A DNA stretch of 64,000 nt. Origin: Roseibium alexandrii DFL-11 (lineage in GTDB: Bacteria; Pseudomonadota; Alphaproteobacteria; Rhizobiales; Stappiaceae). Positions 34,733 through 43,665 of the stretch are shown one piece after another. Each line of letters starts with the position of its first letter. The stretch's first letter is position 1. The translations under genes and the position numbers were made by a program. The stretch is from contig NZ_CM011002.1 of assembly GCF_000158095.2 (NCBI RefSeq), forward strand, positions 673,541 to 737,540, read 5' to 3'. A model generated the notes under the pieces. It had not been told where the DNA came from. It did no database searches and saw only the letters and a list, made by a program, of their open reading frames with translations.

Positions 34733-35452
34733 ATGAATACCCCGGCGAAACGGCAGGATCAGACTGTCCGTTCGACCGAGGCCGATGTGTCCGCTTTTCT
34801 CGACAAGGTGAAGTCAGCGCCGCGCCCGGCCCCGGGTACATCCGGCCGGCTGATCTTCGCGCTCGATGCTACAATGAGCCGGCAACCCACTTGGGACACG
34901 GCTTGTCAGTTGCAGGGTGAGATGTTTCAGGAAGCCGCGTCCATTGGTGGCCTCAAGATCAAGCTTGTCTATTTCCGCGGCTTTGGCGAGTGCAGAGCCT
35001 CGCGTTGGTTTGAAACAGGGCAGGAGCTCGCCGGAGTGATGAGCCGGATTACCTGCCAAGGCGGTCACACGCAGATCCGTAAAGTACTTTCAGCTGCGAT
35101 CAGCGCTGCGGAAAAAGAGAAAATTGCGGCGGTTGTTTATGTCGGCGACTGCATGGAAGAAAACGTCGACGCCCTATGTGACAAGGCAGGTCAGCTTGGC
35201 CTTCTGGGAGTGCCGATGTTTCTTTTTCAAGAAGGCCGGGATCAGGTTGCAGAGAGCGCGTTCCGCGAAATCGCCCGTTTAACCAACGGAGCTTATTGTC
35301 CGTTTGACGCCGGTGCTGCGCGTCAACTTTCCGAGCTCTTGAAGGCGGTTGCTGTTTTCGCTAGCGGTGGTCACAAGGCGCTGACTGCGTTTGAAAAGAA
35401 AGGCGGGCAGGGCGCCCGATTGTTGTTGGAGCAACTCAAGCCGTCATCATGA
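34733..35452 (+). CDS. VWA domain protein, partner of a J-domain protein
   Basis: 239 residues from ATG 34733; a TTG at 34712 would add seven. A von Willebrand A-type fold begins at [15 protein letters not shown], where DATMS fits the MIDAS metal site. [30 protein letters not shown] and [15 protein letters not shown] follow. No signal or membrane helix is present, so it is cytosolic. Its stop overlaps the start of the membrane J-domain gene by 4 nt, which indicates coupled translation. Confidence 0.8.
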   Translation: MNTPAKRQDQTVRSTEADVSAFLDKVKSAPRPAPGTSGRLIFALDATMSRQPTWDTACQLQGEMFQEAASIGGLKIKLVYFRGFGECRASRWFETGQELAGVMSRITCQGGHTQIRKVLSAAISAAEKEKIAAVVYVGDCMEENVDALCDKAGQLGLLGVPMFLFQEGRDQVAESAFREIARLTNGAYCPFDAGAARQLSELLKAVAVFASGGHKALTAFEKKGGQGARLLLEQLKPSS

Positions 35453-36153
35453 TCTATTTGCTTCTCGGCCTTGTGCTGCTTGTCGTCTTCATTGCCATGA
35501 TGCGGCAGTTCGTTCAGGCCAACCCGGCCAGGCTCGCGCAGTCTATCCGCACCTATGGCGGTATTCTCTTGATGATCCTTGCGGGTGTTTTTGCCGTTAC
35601 CGGAAGGTTTGCGCTGGCGATCCCGGCGTTCGGGTTTGGGTTGTCGCTGCTTGGATTGGCCGGACTGCGGAACTTGTCGGGTTATAATCCCCAAAAGACT
35701 GCCGGGCAGCAGTCCCAGGTCCGCTCTGCCATGGTCGAAATGGAATTGGACCATGACACTGGTGCGTTATCTGGAACGGTACTTGCCGGCAGTTTCCAGG
35801 GCCGCCGGCTGGATGATCTGACAGATGAGGAGCTGCAGACGTTTTGGCAGGAAGCTCATCAGGACGATCAAAGCCTGAAGCTAGTCGAAGCTTATCTCGA
35901 CCGCAGGCTTGCCGGTTGGCGTGAAGACTTCGAGCCGGATGCCACACATCGGCAGAGAAGCGCGTCGAGCTCGGGCCCCATGACAGATGAGGAGGCCTAC
36001 CAGATCCTGGGGCTTTCTCCCGATGCCGGGGACGCGGAAATCCGAGCCGCGCACCGCAGGCTTATGATGCGGGTCCATCCCGACCAAGGAGGCTCCGGTT
36101 TCCTCGCGGCGAAAATCAACGAGGCGAAAGACACGCTTCTCAGAAGACATTAA
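35449..36153 (+). CDS. Membrane-anchored DnaJ-domain protein
   Basis: 234 residues. Membrane segments occur at 1-18 ([18 protein letters not shown]) and about 38-78. A central cytosolic linker follows, and then a C-terminal J domain (about 175-234) with [33 protein letters not shown], which includes the essential HPD. It should recruit and stimulate a DnaK protein at the inner membrane. Coupling to the VWA gene suggests the two proteins work together, by an unknown mechanism. Confidence 0.87.
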   Translation: MIYLLLGLVLLVVFIAMMRQFVQANPARLAQSIRTYGGILLMILAGVFAVTGRFALAIPAFGFGLSLLGLAGLRNLSGYNPQKTAGQQSQVRSAMVEMELDHDTGALSGTVLAGSFQGRRLDDLTDEELQTFWQEAHQDDQSLKLVEAYLDRRLAGWREDFEPDATHRQRSASSSGPMTDEEAYQILGLSPDAGDAEIRAAHRRLMMRVHPDQGGSGFLAAKINEAKDTLLRRH

Positions 36154-36170
36154 CGACATCCGTTACTCAA

Positions 36171-37871
36171 TTACTCATAGATGGCGAAGCAGGCGAATTT
36201 CGCCTTTTTCAAGGTACGGCAGGCCCTACGGGCTGCAGATTTGTTGTCGAACCCGGCAAAGCGGGCGCGATAGAGCGTCGTGCCATTGGCCTCGACAGGC
36301 TCTGTGAAAGGTGTGCGGTTGTTCAAGGCGTTGCCGGTCCGTGCTTCAGCTCTCTGAAGAAGGGCCATGGCCTGAGCTTCGGTTTCGGCGGCAGCAATCT
36401 GCACCTGCCAGCCAGAGACCGCGATAGCGGGTTCAGCCGCACTATCGGCATCTCCGCGCTCATTTTCGTCAGCATCGCCCTGCGCCAGCTCTTCTGAAGA
36501 CGCATCAATGGTTTGCGTCAGTGCAGCTGTCTGCGTTGCACCGACTTCGGCCGCCGGAATGACTTCAATGGCTTCAGTTGCAACAGTGCGTACCGGGATC
36601 GGAGCGCTTGGAGCCTGCTCGTCATTGCGGACCGGCAGATCGATACCCGCCTGCTGGCGCGCTGCCTGCAGAAGAGCCGTCTTGGAAATGGACTGTGTCG
36701 TGATCGATGCGTCCGGGCTGGTTCTCGGGATCGGTGGCAGAGATGTTGCAACCGCGAACGTGTCATTGAAGCGTGACTTTACGGCCTTCGGCGGGATCGG
36801 AACTTCATTTCCAAAGCCTGGAACCGGTGCCGGAGCAGGGGCAGGGACCTGATTGGCAGCCAGCGCGTCTTCCGGAAGTTTTACCGGTGCGTAGGCACTT
36901 GCAAGAACGACCGGCGCCCCGGTTGCAGGCGGTGCAATTCCACCACCCGGCTTATTCGCAGGTAGCGGCGGTTCTTTAAGGGACGCCGCATCAAAAGCGA
37001 AAACGGGACCGGCCGAAGCAATCAGCGGTGCAGTCCGCGTGCCTCGGCTCGCCTTGTGCAAATACCGTCCGATCAGGTCAGTCATATGAGCATTTCGGCG
37101 TGCGCCGGTGCGGCCGCCCATGACAACAGCAACGATATGACGGTTGTTTCGTTGAACGGACGTGACCAGATTGAAGCCCGATGCCCGGATATAACCCGTC
37201 TTGATCCCGTCCACGCCTTTCACACTGCCCAGCAGTCTGTTGTGATTGCGCAGGTTGCGGCCCTTGTATTTGTAGACACGGGTATTGAACAGCTTGTACC
37301 GCTCCGGAAACCGCTCCTGGATGGCGCGGCCCAATGTCGCCATGTCACGTGCAGTGGTCCGTTGCTTTGAGTTCGGCAAACCATGTGCGTTTCGGAAGGT
37401 TGTCTTGGACATGCCGAGTTGCCGGGCTGTCCGGGTCATCCGTCGGGCAAATGCTGCTTCGGAACCGGCGATGTTTTCCGCAACAGTGGTTGCCACATCG
37501 TTGGCCGATTTGGTGACCAGCGCACCAATCGCATCTTTCACCGAAATGGTGCTGCCCGGTTTCAAGCCGAGTTTTGACGGCACTTCAGCAGCGGCGTTTT
37601 TTGAAACTTTCAAACGGCTGGACATGGAAAGCCGGCCCGCCTCAAGCTCTTCGAAGATAATGTAGGTCGTCATGATCTTCGTCAGCGAGGCCGGGAACCG
37701 GTAGGCGTCCGCATTGGCCGCATAGAGGGTTTTGCCGGTCTTGGCATCCACGACGATGCCAGCATATTTAGGATTGGCCGAAGCCACGGTTGGGGCGCAG
37801 AGCACAAGAGTGCCGACGACAAGCATTTTGCCGAGACGGCCAATCATTCGCGCAGAGCGTGAAGAACGCAT
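36171..37871 (-). CDS. D-alanyl-D-alanine carboxypeptidase (DacC-like) with SPOR domain
   Basis: 566 residues from ATG 37871. After a signal peptide (cleaved near ASA-NP), a peptidase S11 domain shows SxxK at Ser62-Leu-Thr-Lys65, SxN at 122-124 and KTG at 224-226. A proline- and alanine-rich linker of about 200 residues leads to a C-terminal SPOR domain (about 485-566, SGWQVQIAAAETEAQAMALL), which binds denuded glycan at the septum. The enzyme trims the terminal D-Ala from peptidoglycan peptides and is probably targeted to division sites. Confidence 0.92.
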   Translation of the reverse strand: MRSSRSARMIGRLGKMLVVGTLVLCAPTVASANPKYAGIVVDAKTGKTLYAANADAYRFPASLTKIMTTYIIFEELEAGRLSMSSRLKVSKNAAAEVPSKLGLKPGSTISVKDAIGALVTKSANDVATTVAENIAGSEAAFARRMTRTARQLGMSKTTFRNAHGLPNSKQRTTARDMATLGRAIQERFPERYKLFNTRVYKYKGRNLRNHNRLLGSVKGVDGIKTGYIRASGFNLVTSVQRNNRHIVAVVMGGRTGARRNAHMTDLIGRYLHKASRGTRTAPLIASAGPVFAFDAASLKEPPLPANKPGGGIAPPATGAPVVLASAYAPVKLPEDALAANQVPAPAPAPVPGFGNEVPIPPKAVKSRFNDTFAVATSLPPIPRTSPDASITTQSISKTALLQAARQQAGIDLPVRNDEQAPSAPIPVRTVATEAIEVIPAAEVGATQTAALTQTIDASSEELAQGDADENERGDADSAAEPAIAVSGWQVQIAAAETEAQAMALLQRAEARTGNALNNRTPFTEPVEANGTTLYRARFAGFDNKSAARRACRTLKKAKFACFAIYE

Positions 37872-38447
37872 ACCTAACACTGTTACTTTTCCCAATTCGG
37901 GTCACGCGTTTCTTTTTGTGGACGGGGATGATCGGCCAGCCCCAGGCCGTTCATTCAAGCCGTCCGCGAAGTACGAGGGCTATTTGATGGAATCACGGTT
38001 ACGAATGTGTAAAGGGGATGCCAGAAAAGCACTTAAATTTTTTGTTTTTTGTTATGGTTAATCAAGTGTAAATCCGCATCTTGCTCGAATGGTCTTCCGG
38101 GCCAGTGTATGCATTGAGCATAATTGATAGTGAAAATGGAACGGTTACTTTGAAGTACCGTCTTTTTATTTTTTTGAAGAGGGAAGCGTCAAGAAAATGC
38201 ATTGGTCGTCTAACGCTTATATTTTCGGTGAAAAGGAATTGCGAATTCGCGCTTCTTTTTTCAATTGGGATGGTTTCTTCAGTTTGAACCTTATTTGTAT
38301 CGGTGCGGAGAGCTGGCCGTGAAAACTCAGACTGCGCATGTCTGGGTTTAGGAACGGGCAGTGGCGCTCATAATTGACCCGGTTTCCGTTGGGTTGCCAG
38401 AAAATTAGCTTTTCGGGATTTACTTAAGTTGTTCCCGTTAAAGTTGT
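37872..38447. other. AT-rich spacer between dac and phasin
   Basis: Nearly 580 nt between divergent genes, clearly richer in A and T than its surroundings. No frame has a convincing ribosome site or protein character. It should contain the carboxypeptidase promoter. Confidence 0.5.
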
Positions 38448-38497
38448 TTTTGCATTGCAAAATCACCTTGACAGAATTTGTGCAGTGCATTATGAAG
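38448..38497 (+). promoter_or_regulatory. Phasin promoter with TGCA-type palindromes (candidate PhaR sites)
   Basis: TTGACA (38468-38473) and TATGAA (38491-38496) are 17 nt apart and match -35/-10 elements. Just upstream lies the perfect palindrome TTTTGCA-T-TGCAAAA (38448-38462), and TGCAGTGCA (38481-38489) sits between the two elements. TGC/GCA-rich sites of this kind are bound by PhaR, the repressor of phasin genes. Confidence 0.6.
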
Positions 38498-38591
38498 CTT
38501 GCGTTAGGTAAAGCGATAAGCGCGCCGGACAGTTCAGACGGGTCACAGTTGATGCCGCTGACGACCGGTTCGCCGGAGAAGGGCAAACGAC

Positions 38592-38924
38592 ATGATGAAC
38601 AACTTCAATGAAATCCAGAAGATGAGCAAAGACAGCATGGACATGGCCATGGAATCATTCGGCTCCATGAGCAAAGGATTTCAGGCAATTGCTGCTGAGG
38701 TTGCTGATTATCAGAAGAAATCCTTCGAAGAAGGCACAGCCGCTGTTGAGAAGCTGGTGGCTTCCAAATCCATCGACACTGCATTTGAAGCCCAGGCTGA
38801 CTATGTGAAGACCTCCTACGAGGGCTTTGTTGGCGAAATGACCAAGATCGGTGAAATGGTCACTGATCTGTCCAAAGACGCCTACAAGCCTTACGAAGGC
38901 ATGATCGGTAAGTTCGGCAAGTAA
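38592..38924 (+). CDS. Phasin family protein
   Basis: A 110-residue all-helical, amphipathic protein with the phasin_2 pattern: FGSMSKGFQAIAAEVADYQKKSFEEGTAAVEKLVASKSIDTAFEAQ and DYVKTSYEGFVGEMTKIGE. Phasins coat polyhydroxyalkanoate granules and control their size. The expected promoter carries TGCA palindromes that could bind PhaR. A terminator follows, so the gene is monocistronic. Confidence 0.92.
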   Translation: MMNNFNEIQKMSKDSMDMAMESFGSMSKGFQAIAAEVADYQKKSFEEGTAAVEKLVASKSIDTAFEAQADYVKTSYEGFVGEMTKIGEMVTDLSKDAYKPYEGMIGKFGK

Positions 38925-38963
38925 CTTGCCATCCCTGGGCCTGTGCCTGGAGTGAGTTTTTGA

Positions 38964-38995
38964 AAACCCGGTCGGTTACGGCCGGGTTTTTGTGT
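38964..38995 (+). terminator. Rho-independent terminator of the phasin gene
   Basis: AAACCCGG and CCGGGTTT pair perfectly over 8 bp around a 10-nt loop, followed by TTGTGTTTTT. Confidence 0.85.
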
Positions 38996-39326
38996 TTTTG
39001 GGATTTACCCAATTATTCTTTTTTCCCCGTCTTGGTGAGAACGTTGGTCGATTTTCGCTCAAAGCACGGTCTTTTAATCGGATTTTAGAGACCTACATCC
39101 GTAATTGACAACATGCTGATGCATCCGGGATGGCAAATGCCCAGATGTTGATGAAATCGACCATTGCGAAAGTGCCTCGAGCGCGGCAGGATTACATATC
39201 CGAAGGCCGGATATCCGGTGGGATGTAACCTGCGTAAGATAAGGCCGGGACCAGCTCTGAATGCTAAGCGGGCCTATTGGAAATGAGACGGTTAGGGCTG
39301 GAGTGACACATACGAGTGTAACGGAA
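38996..39326. other. Leader and promoter region of clpS-clpA
   Basis: About 330 nt without a gene. A hairpin, ATATCCG-AAGGC-CGGATAT, lies at 39198-39216, nested between TTACAT and ATGTAA. It could be part of the clpS leader. No known regulatory RNA family was recognised. Confidence 0.4.
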
Positions 39327-39659
39327 ATGACTGCGGGACCTGATTATGACAAGGACGGTGGCGACGCCGGAACGGTTGTTGTCACCCGGACGAAAACAGT
39401 CACCAAGCGGCCAAACCTGTATCGCGTGCTGCTTTTGAATGATGACTACACGCCGATGGAATTCGTAATCCATGTGGTGGAAAGCTTCTTTCAAAAGAAC
39501 CGTGAAGAAGCCACGCGCATCATGCTGCACGTGCATCATCACGGCGTTGGGGAATGCGGGATCTATACCTATGAAGTTGCCGAGACCAAGGTGACACAGG
39601 TTATGGATTTCGCGCGCCGGCACCAGCATCCCCTGCAATGCGTCATGGAAAAAAAGTGA
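39327..39659 (+). CDS. clpS: ATP-dependent Clp protease adaptor ClpS
   Basis: 110 residues from ATG 39327; an upstream ATG at 39261 would add 22 residues with no family resemblance. The core [25 protein letters not shown] and [28 protein letters not shown] contain the N-degron pocket (NDD, His in HVHHHG). ClpS hands proteins with bulky N-terminal residues to ClpA. It is 12 nt upstream of clpA. Confidence 0.95.
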   Translation: MTAGPDYDKDGGDAGTVVVTRTKTVTKRPNLYRVLLLNDDYTPMEFVIHVVESFFQKNREEATRIMLHVHHHGVGECGIYTYEVAETKVTQVMDFARRHQHPLQCVMEKK

Positions 39660-39671
39660 GGACTTACACAC

Positions 39672-42116
39672 GTGCCTTCTTTCTCACGCAGTCTTGAAAA
39701 AGCCCTCCACCAAGCCTTGGCGCTCGCCAATGAGCGCCAGCAGGAGTACGCTACGCTAGAGCATCTTCTTTTGGCTTTGCTGGACGATCAGGACGCGGCC
39801 GCCGTCATGCGGGCGTGCAATGTGGATCTGGACACGATCCGGCAGAACCTGATCGAATACATCGAAACCGAACTCGACAACCTTGTCACCGATAGTGACG
39901 AGGACGCCAAACCGACTGCCGGTTTCCAGCGTGTGATTCAGCGCGCTGTTATACATGTGCAGTCGTCAGGGCGCGAAGAGGTTACCGGTGCAAATGTGCT
40001 CGTGGCGATCTTTGCAGAGCGCGAAAGCCACGCAGCCTATTTCCTGCAAGACCAGGACATGACCCGCTACGACGCAGTCAACTACATTTCTCACGGGATC
40101 GCGAAGCGTCCCGGCATGTCGGAGACCCGGCCGGTTGAGGGCGCGGAAGAAGAAGACGTGCTTTCCGGCAACGATGCTGAGAAAAAGCCGACACAGAAAA
40201 CCGACGCTCTGGAAGCCTACTGCGTCAACCTCAATGAGAAGGCGGAGAAGGGCAAGATCGACCCGCTGATCGGGCGGGACAGCGAAATCCAGAGGACCAT
40301 CCAGATCCTGTGCCGCCGGTCCAAGAACAATCCGTTGTTCGTCGGTGACCCAGGTGTGGGCAAGACGGCGATTGCTGAAGGTTTGGCCCACCGCATCGTC
40401 AATGCCGATGTGCCTGAAGTTCTGCAGGATGCAACGATCTTTTCACTCGACATGGGGGCGCTGCTCGCAGGTACGCGCTATCGCGGTGATTTCGAAGAGC
40501 GGCTGAAGCAGGTGGTCAAGGAAATCGAGGACTACCCGGGTGCGGTTATGTTCATCGATGAGATCCATACGGTCATCGGTGCAGGTGCCACATCAGGCGG
40601 GGCAATGGATGCCTCCAACCTCCTGAAGCCGGCGCTGGCTTCTGGTGCCATCCGGTGCATCGGGTCGACGACTTACAAGGAATACCGTCAGTTCTTTGAA
40701 AAAGACCGGGCACTTGTGCGCCGGTTCCAGAAGATCGATGTCAACGAGCCGACCATTCCGGACGCCATCGACATTTTGAAAGGCCTGAAGCCGTATTTCG
40801 AGGATTTCCACAAGGTCCGGTACACACACGATGCCATCAAGACGGCGGTTGAGCTGTCGGCTAAGTATATTGCCGACCGGAAACTGCCGGACAAGGCGAT
40901 CGACGTTCTGGATGAGACCGGTGCGAGCCAGATGCTGGTTCCGGAAAACCGCCGCCGTAAGACAATCGGCGTCAAAGAAATCGAGAACACCATTGCAACG
41001 ATGGCGCGGATCCCGCCGAAGTCGGTCTCCAAGGACGATGCAGAGGTTCTGGAAAACCTTGGCAAGGATCTGAAGCGCGTCGTTTACGGTCAGGACAACG
41101 CCATCGAAACGTTGGCATCCGCGATCAAGCTTGCTCGCGCTGGATTGCGCGAGCCGGACAAGCCGATCGGGTCCTACCTGTTCTCCGGACCAACGGGTGT
41201 TGGCAAGACCGAGGTCGCGCGTCAGCTGGCGTCATCGATGGGTGTGGAGCTGATCCGCTTCGACATGTCGGAGTACATGGAGCGGCATACGGTGTCCCGC
41301 CTGATCGGCGCGCCTCCGGGTTATGTCGGGTTCGATCAGGGCGGGCTGTTGACCGACGGCGTCGACCAGCATCCGCACTGCGTCCTTCTGTTGGATGAAA
41401 TCGAAAAGGCCCATCCGGACCTCTTCAACATTCTCCTGCAGGTCATGGATCACGGCAAGCTGACTGACCACAACGGCAAGCAAGTCGACTTCCGCAATGT
41501 CATCCTCATCATGACCACCAACGCAGGCGCGGCCGATATGGCTAAAATGCCGGTGGGCTTCAACCGCATCAAGCGGGAAGGGGACGATCAGGAAGCGATC
41601 AACAAGCTTTTCACACCGGAGTTCCGCAACCGTCTGGATTCGATCATTCCGTTCGGCAACCTGCCGGTCGAAGTTGTCTACAAGGTCGTCGAGAAGTTCG
41701 TCATGCAGCTGGAAGTCCAGCTTGCAGACCGGAATGTCACCTTCGAACTTGGCGACGATGCTGTGAAATGGCTCGCCGACAAGGGATACGACAGTCAGAT
41801 GGGAGCCCGGCCGCTTGGCCGTATCATCCAGGAGCACATCAAGCGGCCGCTGGCTGATGAAGTGCTGTTCGGCAAGCTCAAAAAGGGCGGCATGGTCAAG
41901 GTGTCGGTGTCCGAGGACGGCAACGGTCTGCTCTTGGAGAGCGTTGAAGAACGCGCCACACCGCCCAAGGCCAAGCCGAAAGCGGTTACAAGGGCAAAGC
42001 CAAAGCGCAAGCGCAAACCGGCGGCCAAACCAACGGCCTCTAAGGCGTCTAAGCCAACGGACAAAGGCGGGTCGTCGAAGAAAAGCCTGGTTCCGAAAGT
42101 TCCGCTTGCGGACTGA
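39672..42116 (+). CDS. clpA: ATP-dependent Clp protease ATP-binding subunit ClpA
   Basis: 814 residues from a GTG start at 39672. There is an N-domain (1-150), AAA1 with Walker A GDPGVGKT near 225 and Walker B VMFIDEIH, and AAA2 with GPTGVGKTE near 507 and LLLDEIEKAHPD. ClpA unfolds substrates for ClpP. The last 50 residues form an extra Lys/Pro/Ala-rich tail (from about 764) that E. coli ClpA (758 residues) lacks. The gene forms an operon with clpS. Confidence 0.96.
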   Translation: MPSFSRSLEKALHQALALANERQQEYATLEHLLLALLDDQDAAAVMRACNVDLDTIRQNLIEYIETELDNLVTDSDEDAKPTAGFQRVIQRAVIHVQSSGREEVTGANVLVAIFAERESHAAYFLQDQDMTRYDAVNYISHGIAKRPGMSETRPVEGAEEEDVLSGNDAEKKPTQKTDALEAYCVNLNEKAEKGKIDPLIGRDSEIQRTIQILCRRSKNNPLFVGDPGVGKTAIAEGLAHRIVNADVPEVLQDATIFSLDMGALLAGTRYRGDFEERLKQVVKEIEDYPGAVMFIDEIHTVIGAGATSGGAMDASNLLKPALASGAIRCIGSTTYKEYRQFFEKDRALVRRFQKIDVNEPTIPDAIDILKGLKPYFEDFHKVRYTHDAIKTAVELSAKYIADRKLPDKAIDVLDETGASQMLVPENRRRKTIGVKEIENTIATMARIPPKSVSKDDAEVLENLGKDLKRVVYGQDNAIETLASAIKLARAGLREPDKPIGSYLFSGPTGVGKTEVARQLASSMGVELIRFDMSEYMERHTVSRLIGAPPGYVGFDQGGLLTDGVDQHPHCVLLLDEIEKAHPDLFNILLQVMDHGKLTDHNGKQVDFRNVILIMTTNAGAADMAKMPVGFNRIKREGDDQEAINKLFTPEFRNRLDSIIPFGNLPVEVVYKVVEKFVMQLEVQLADRNVTFELGDDAVKWLADKGYDSQMGARPLGRIIQEHIKRPLADEVLFGKLKKGGMVKVSVSEDGNGLLLESVEERATPPKAKPKAVTRAKPKRKRKPAAKPTASKASKPTDKGGSSKKSLVPKVPLAD

Positions 42117-42137
42117 AGGTATTGAAATCAAATGTAA

Positions 42138-42167
42138 ACGGGCGCCCAATGGGCGCCCGTTTTCGTT
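42138..42167 (+). terminator. Rho-independent terminator of clpS-clpA
   Basis: ACGGGCGCCC and GGGCGCCCGT pair perfectly over 10 bp around AAT, followed by TTTCGTT. Confidence 0.85.
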
Positions 42168-42189
42168 AGTGGGAGTTGGTCTGATCGCG

Positions 42190-42660
42190 TTACCAGTGTT
42201 CGGTCCCGGGTGCGCCTTTCGGCATACCTTGAAGGTTCGGGGTCACCCAGCCACCGTAGAATTTTCCAGCTTGCGGATCGACACGCTCAGAACCCACCTG
42301 ACAAAGGTCCATTTTTCCAGGATAAAAGGCGAGGTGGTCTTTGAGCGACTGAAATTCGGCTGTTGGCAGGGAATAGCGCCAAGCGGCGGCCCGTGCGGTC
42401 CGGGTGCCGGCTGACACGTCGAAATAGGTGGCTGCACCTTTCCACTCACATAGGGTGGATTGCGGGAGGCGGCGCAAATGGGCATTCACATCCTCCGGCG
42501 GAATGTAATAGGTCGGTGGATGATGGGTTTCGAGCACCCGTAAGGCCCGCGTGGTATCAACGATCTCCACGGACCCCAGAACGACAAGGATCCGCTGCGG
42601 GACCGGTTCGACAATCGGTGGTCTCGGATAGGATTGGACGTTTTCAATCGGCAAATCCAT
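42190..42660 (-). CDS. DUF427 family protein
   Basis: 156 residues of the DUF427 beta-tent fold: VVLGSVEIVDTTRALRVLETHHPPTYYIPPEDV, then LCEWKGAATYFDV and HLAFYPGKMDLCQV. The trio of HHPPTYYIP, CEWKG and AFYP is diagnostic. The function is not established. It is the last gene of a minus-strand group after the FAD oxidoreductase and photolyase-like genes, with a 63-nt gap. Confidence 0.87.
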   Translation of the reverse strand: MDLPIENVQSYPRPPIVEPVPQRILVVLGSVEIVDTTRALRVLETHHPPTYYIPPEDVNAHLRRLPQSTLCEWKGAATYFDVSAGTRTARAAAWRYSLPTAEFQSLKDHLAFYPGKMDLCQVGSERVDPQAGKFYGGWVTPNLQGMPKGAPGTEHW

Positions 42661-42723
42661 GGTGGCTCCCTCGTTTCAGAAATGGGTTCGTTTTGATGGG
42701 CGCTTGCGTCTGAAAAAGCTGCT

Positions 42724-43665
42724 TCACAGCTCACTCAGAAGGGCTTCCGCGATTGCAGAGCCGCTTTGAAACGCGGCTTCCACACGGGCGTCGAGACACC
42801 AATCACCGCCTAGGAACAACGTTTTGGAGGCATTCGACAAATACGGTTCTCCGAGTGGAGTGCCGACTTTTGCATAGCGCCACCGGTGTGCATCGGCATG
42901 GATGACCTTGCTCCGATCAAGGTCCAGTTTCTTGCAAAGCTCGCTGAGCATCAGGTCAGACGCGGCGGCCTTGTCGAGTTCCAGATGGTCTTTGCTCCAG
43001 TCGGGACTTGCCTGTGCGACAAATGCAGTCCGGCCGGGGCGCCCTGGCTTGGTTTTCTCATTCGCGATCCAGGCCAGCGGGGTATCCGGGTCGCGGTGGG
43101 ACGCGGGTAGAGCGTCAACCTCATCGACAAAAGCTGCCATCAAGGTCCAGCAGGGCAAAAGACTGACATGGGCGATCTGTTTTGAGATCGGGTGTCCGGT
43201 GCCCAGCAAAGCCATGGTTTGCGGGGCCGGGGCGGTGATGATCAATCGGTCGAAGACAAGCGATTCTTCACCGATGGCCAAAAACCAACGGTCCTCGGTC
43301 TCGGTGACCGAACTCACTTGGGCTTGCCGGCGGATGTCGAGGTCACTGGCCAAGGCTTTTGCAAGGGCGTTCATGGAGGGCACACCGATAAAGCCGGTCC
43401 GCTCGCCCATGTCCCATTCACCGGCGGCATCAACGGACATGAGGCTTTGGATCAGTTTCTGAAATTCCTCCGTCTTTGCTGTGATGTATTGCGCGCCATG
43501 ATCAAACTGAAGACCGTTCTCTGCCCGCCGGGTCGCAAGACGCCCACCAATGCCGCGGCCTTTGTCGAAGATCATAGGCGCGTGCCCGGCATCTTTGAGT
43601 GTTCGGGCGCAAGAGAGCCCTGTCATACCAGCCCCAATGATGCCGATGCGAACCGGTTCTGTCAT
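42724..43665 (-). CDS. FAD-dependent amine oxidase/renalase-like protein
   Basis: 313 residues with an N-terminal FAD motif, IGIIGAGMTGLSCARTL, then FDKGRGIGGRLATRR and FDHGAQYITAKTEEF. The C-terminal FLGGDWCLDARVEAAFQSGSAIAEAL closes the FAD site. This is the renalase-like group of small NAD(P)/FAD oxidoreductases. Its start overlaps the photolyase-like gene stop by 4 nt, a pairing seen widely in alphaproteobacteria. The substrate is unknown. Confidence 0.85.
   Translation of the reverse strand: MTEPVRIGIIGAGMTGLSCARTLKDAGHAPMIFDKGRGIGGRLATRRAENGLQFDHGAQYITAKTEEFQKLIQSLMSVDAAGEWDMGERTGFIGVPSMNALAKALASDLDIRRQAQVSSVTETEDRWFLAIGEESLVFDRLIITAPAPQTMALLGTGHPISKQIAHVSLLPCWTLMAAFVDEVDALPASHRDPDTPLAWIANEKTKPGRPGRTAFVAQASPDWSKDHLELDKAAASDLMLSELCKKLDLDRSKVIHADAHRWRYAKVGTPLGEPYLSNASKTLFLGGDWCLDARVEAAFQSGSAIAEALLSEL

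Noticed and set aside
38081..38287. 68-codon plus-strand frame in the AT-rich spacer before the phasin
   Set aside because: Low-complexity composition and no ribosome site; probably a chance frame.
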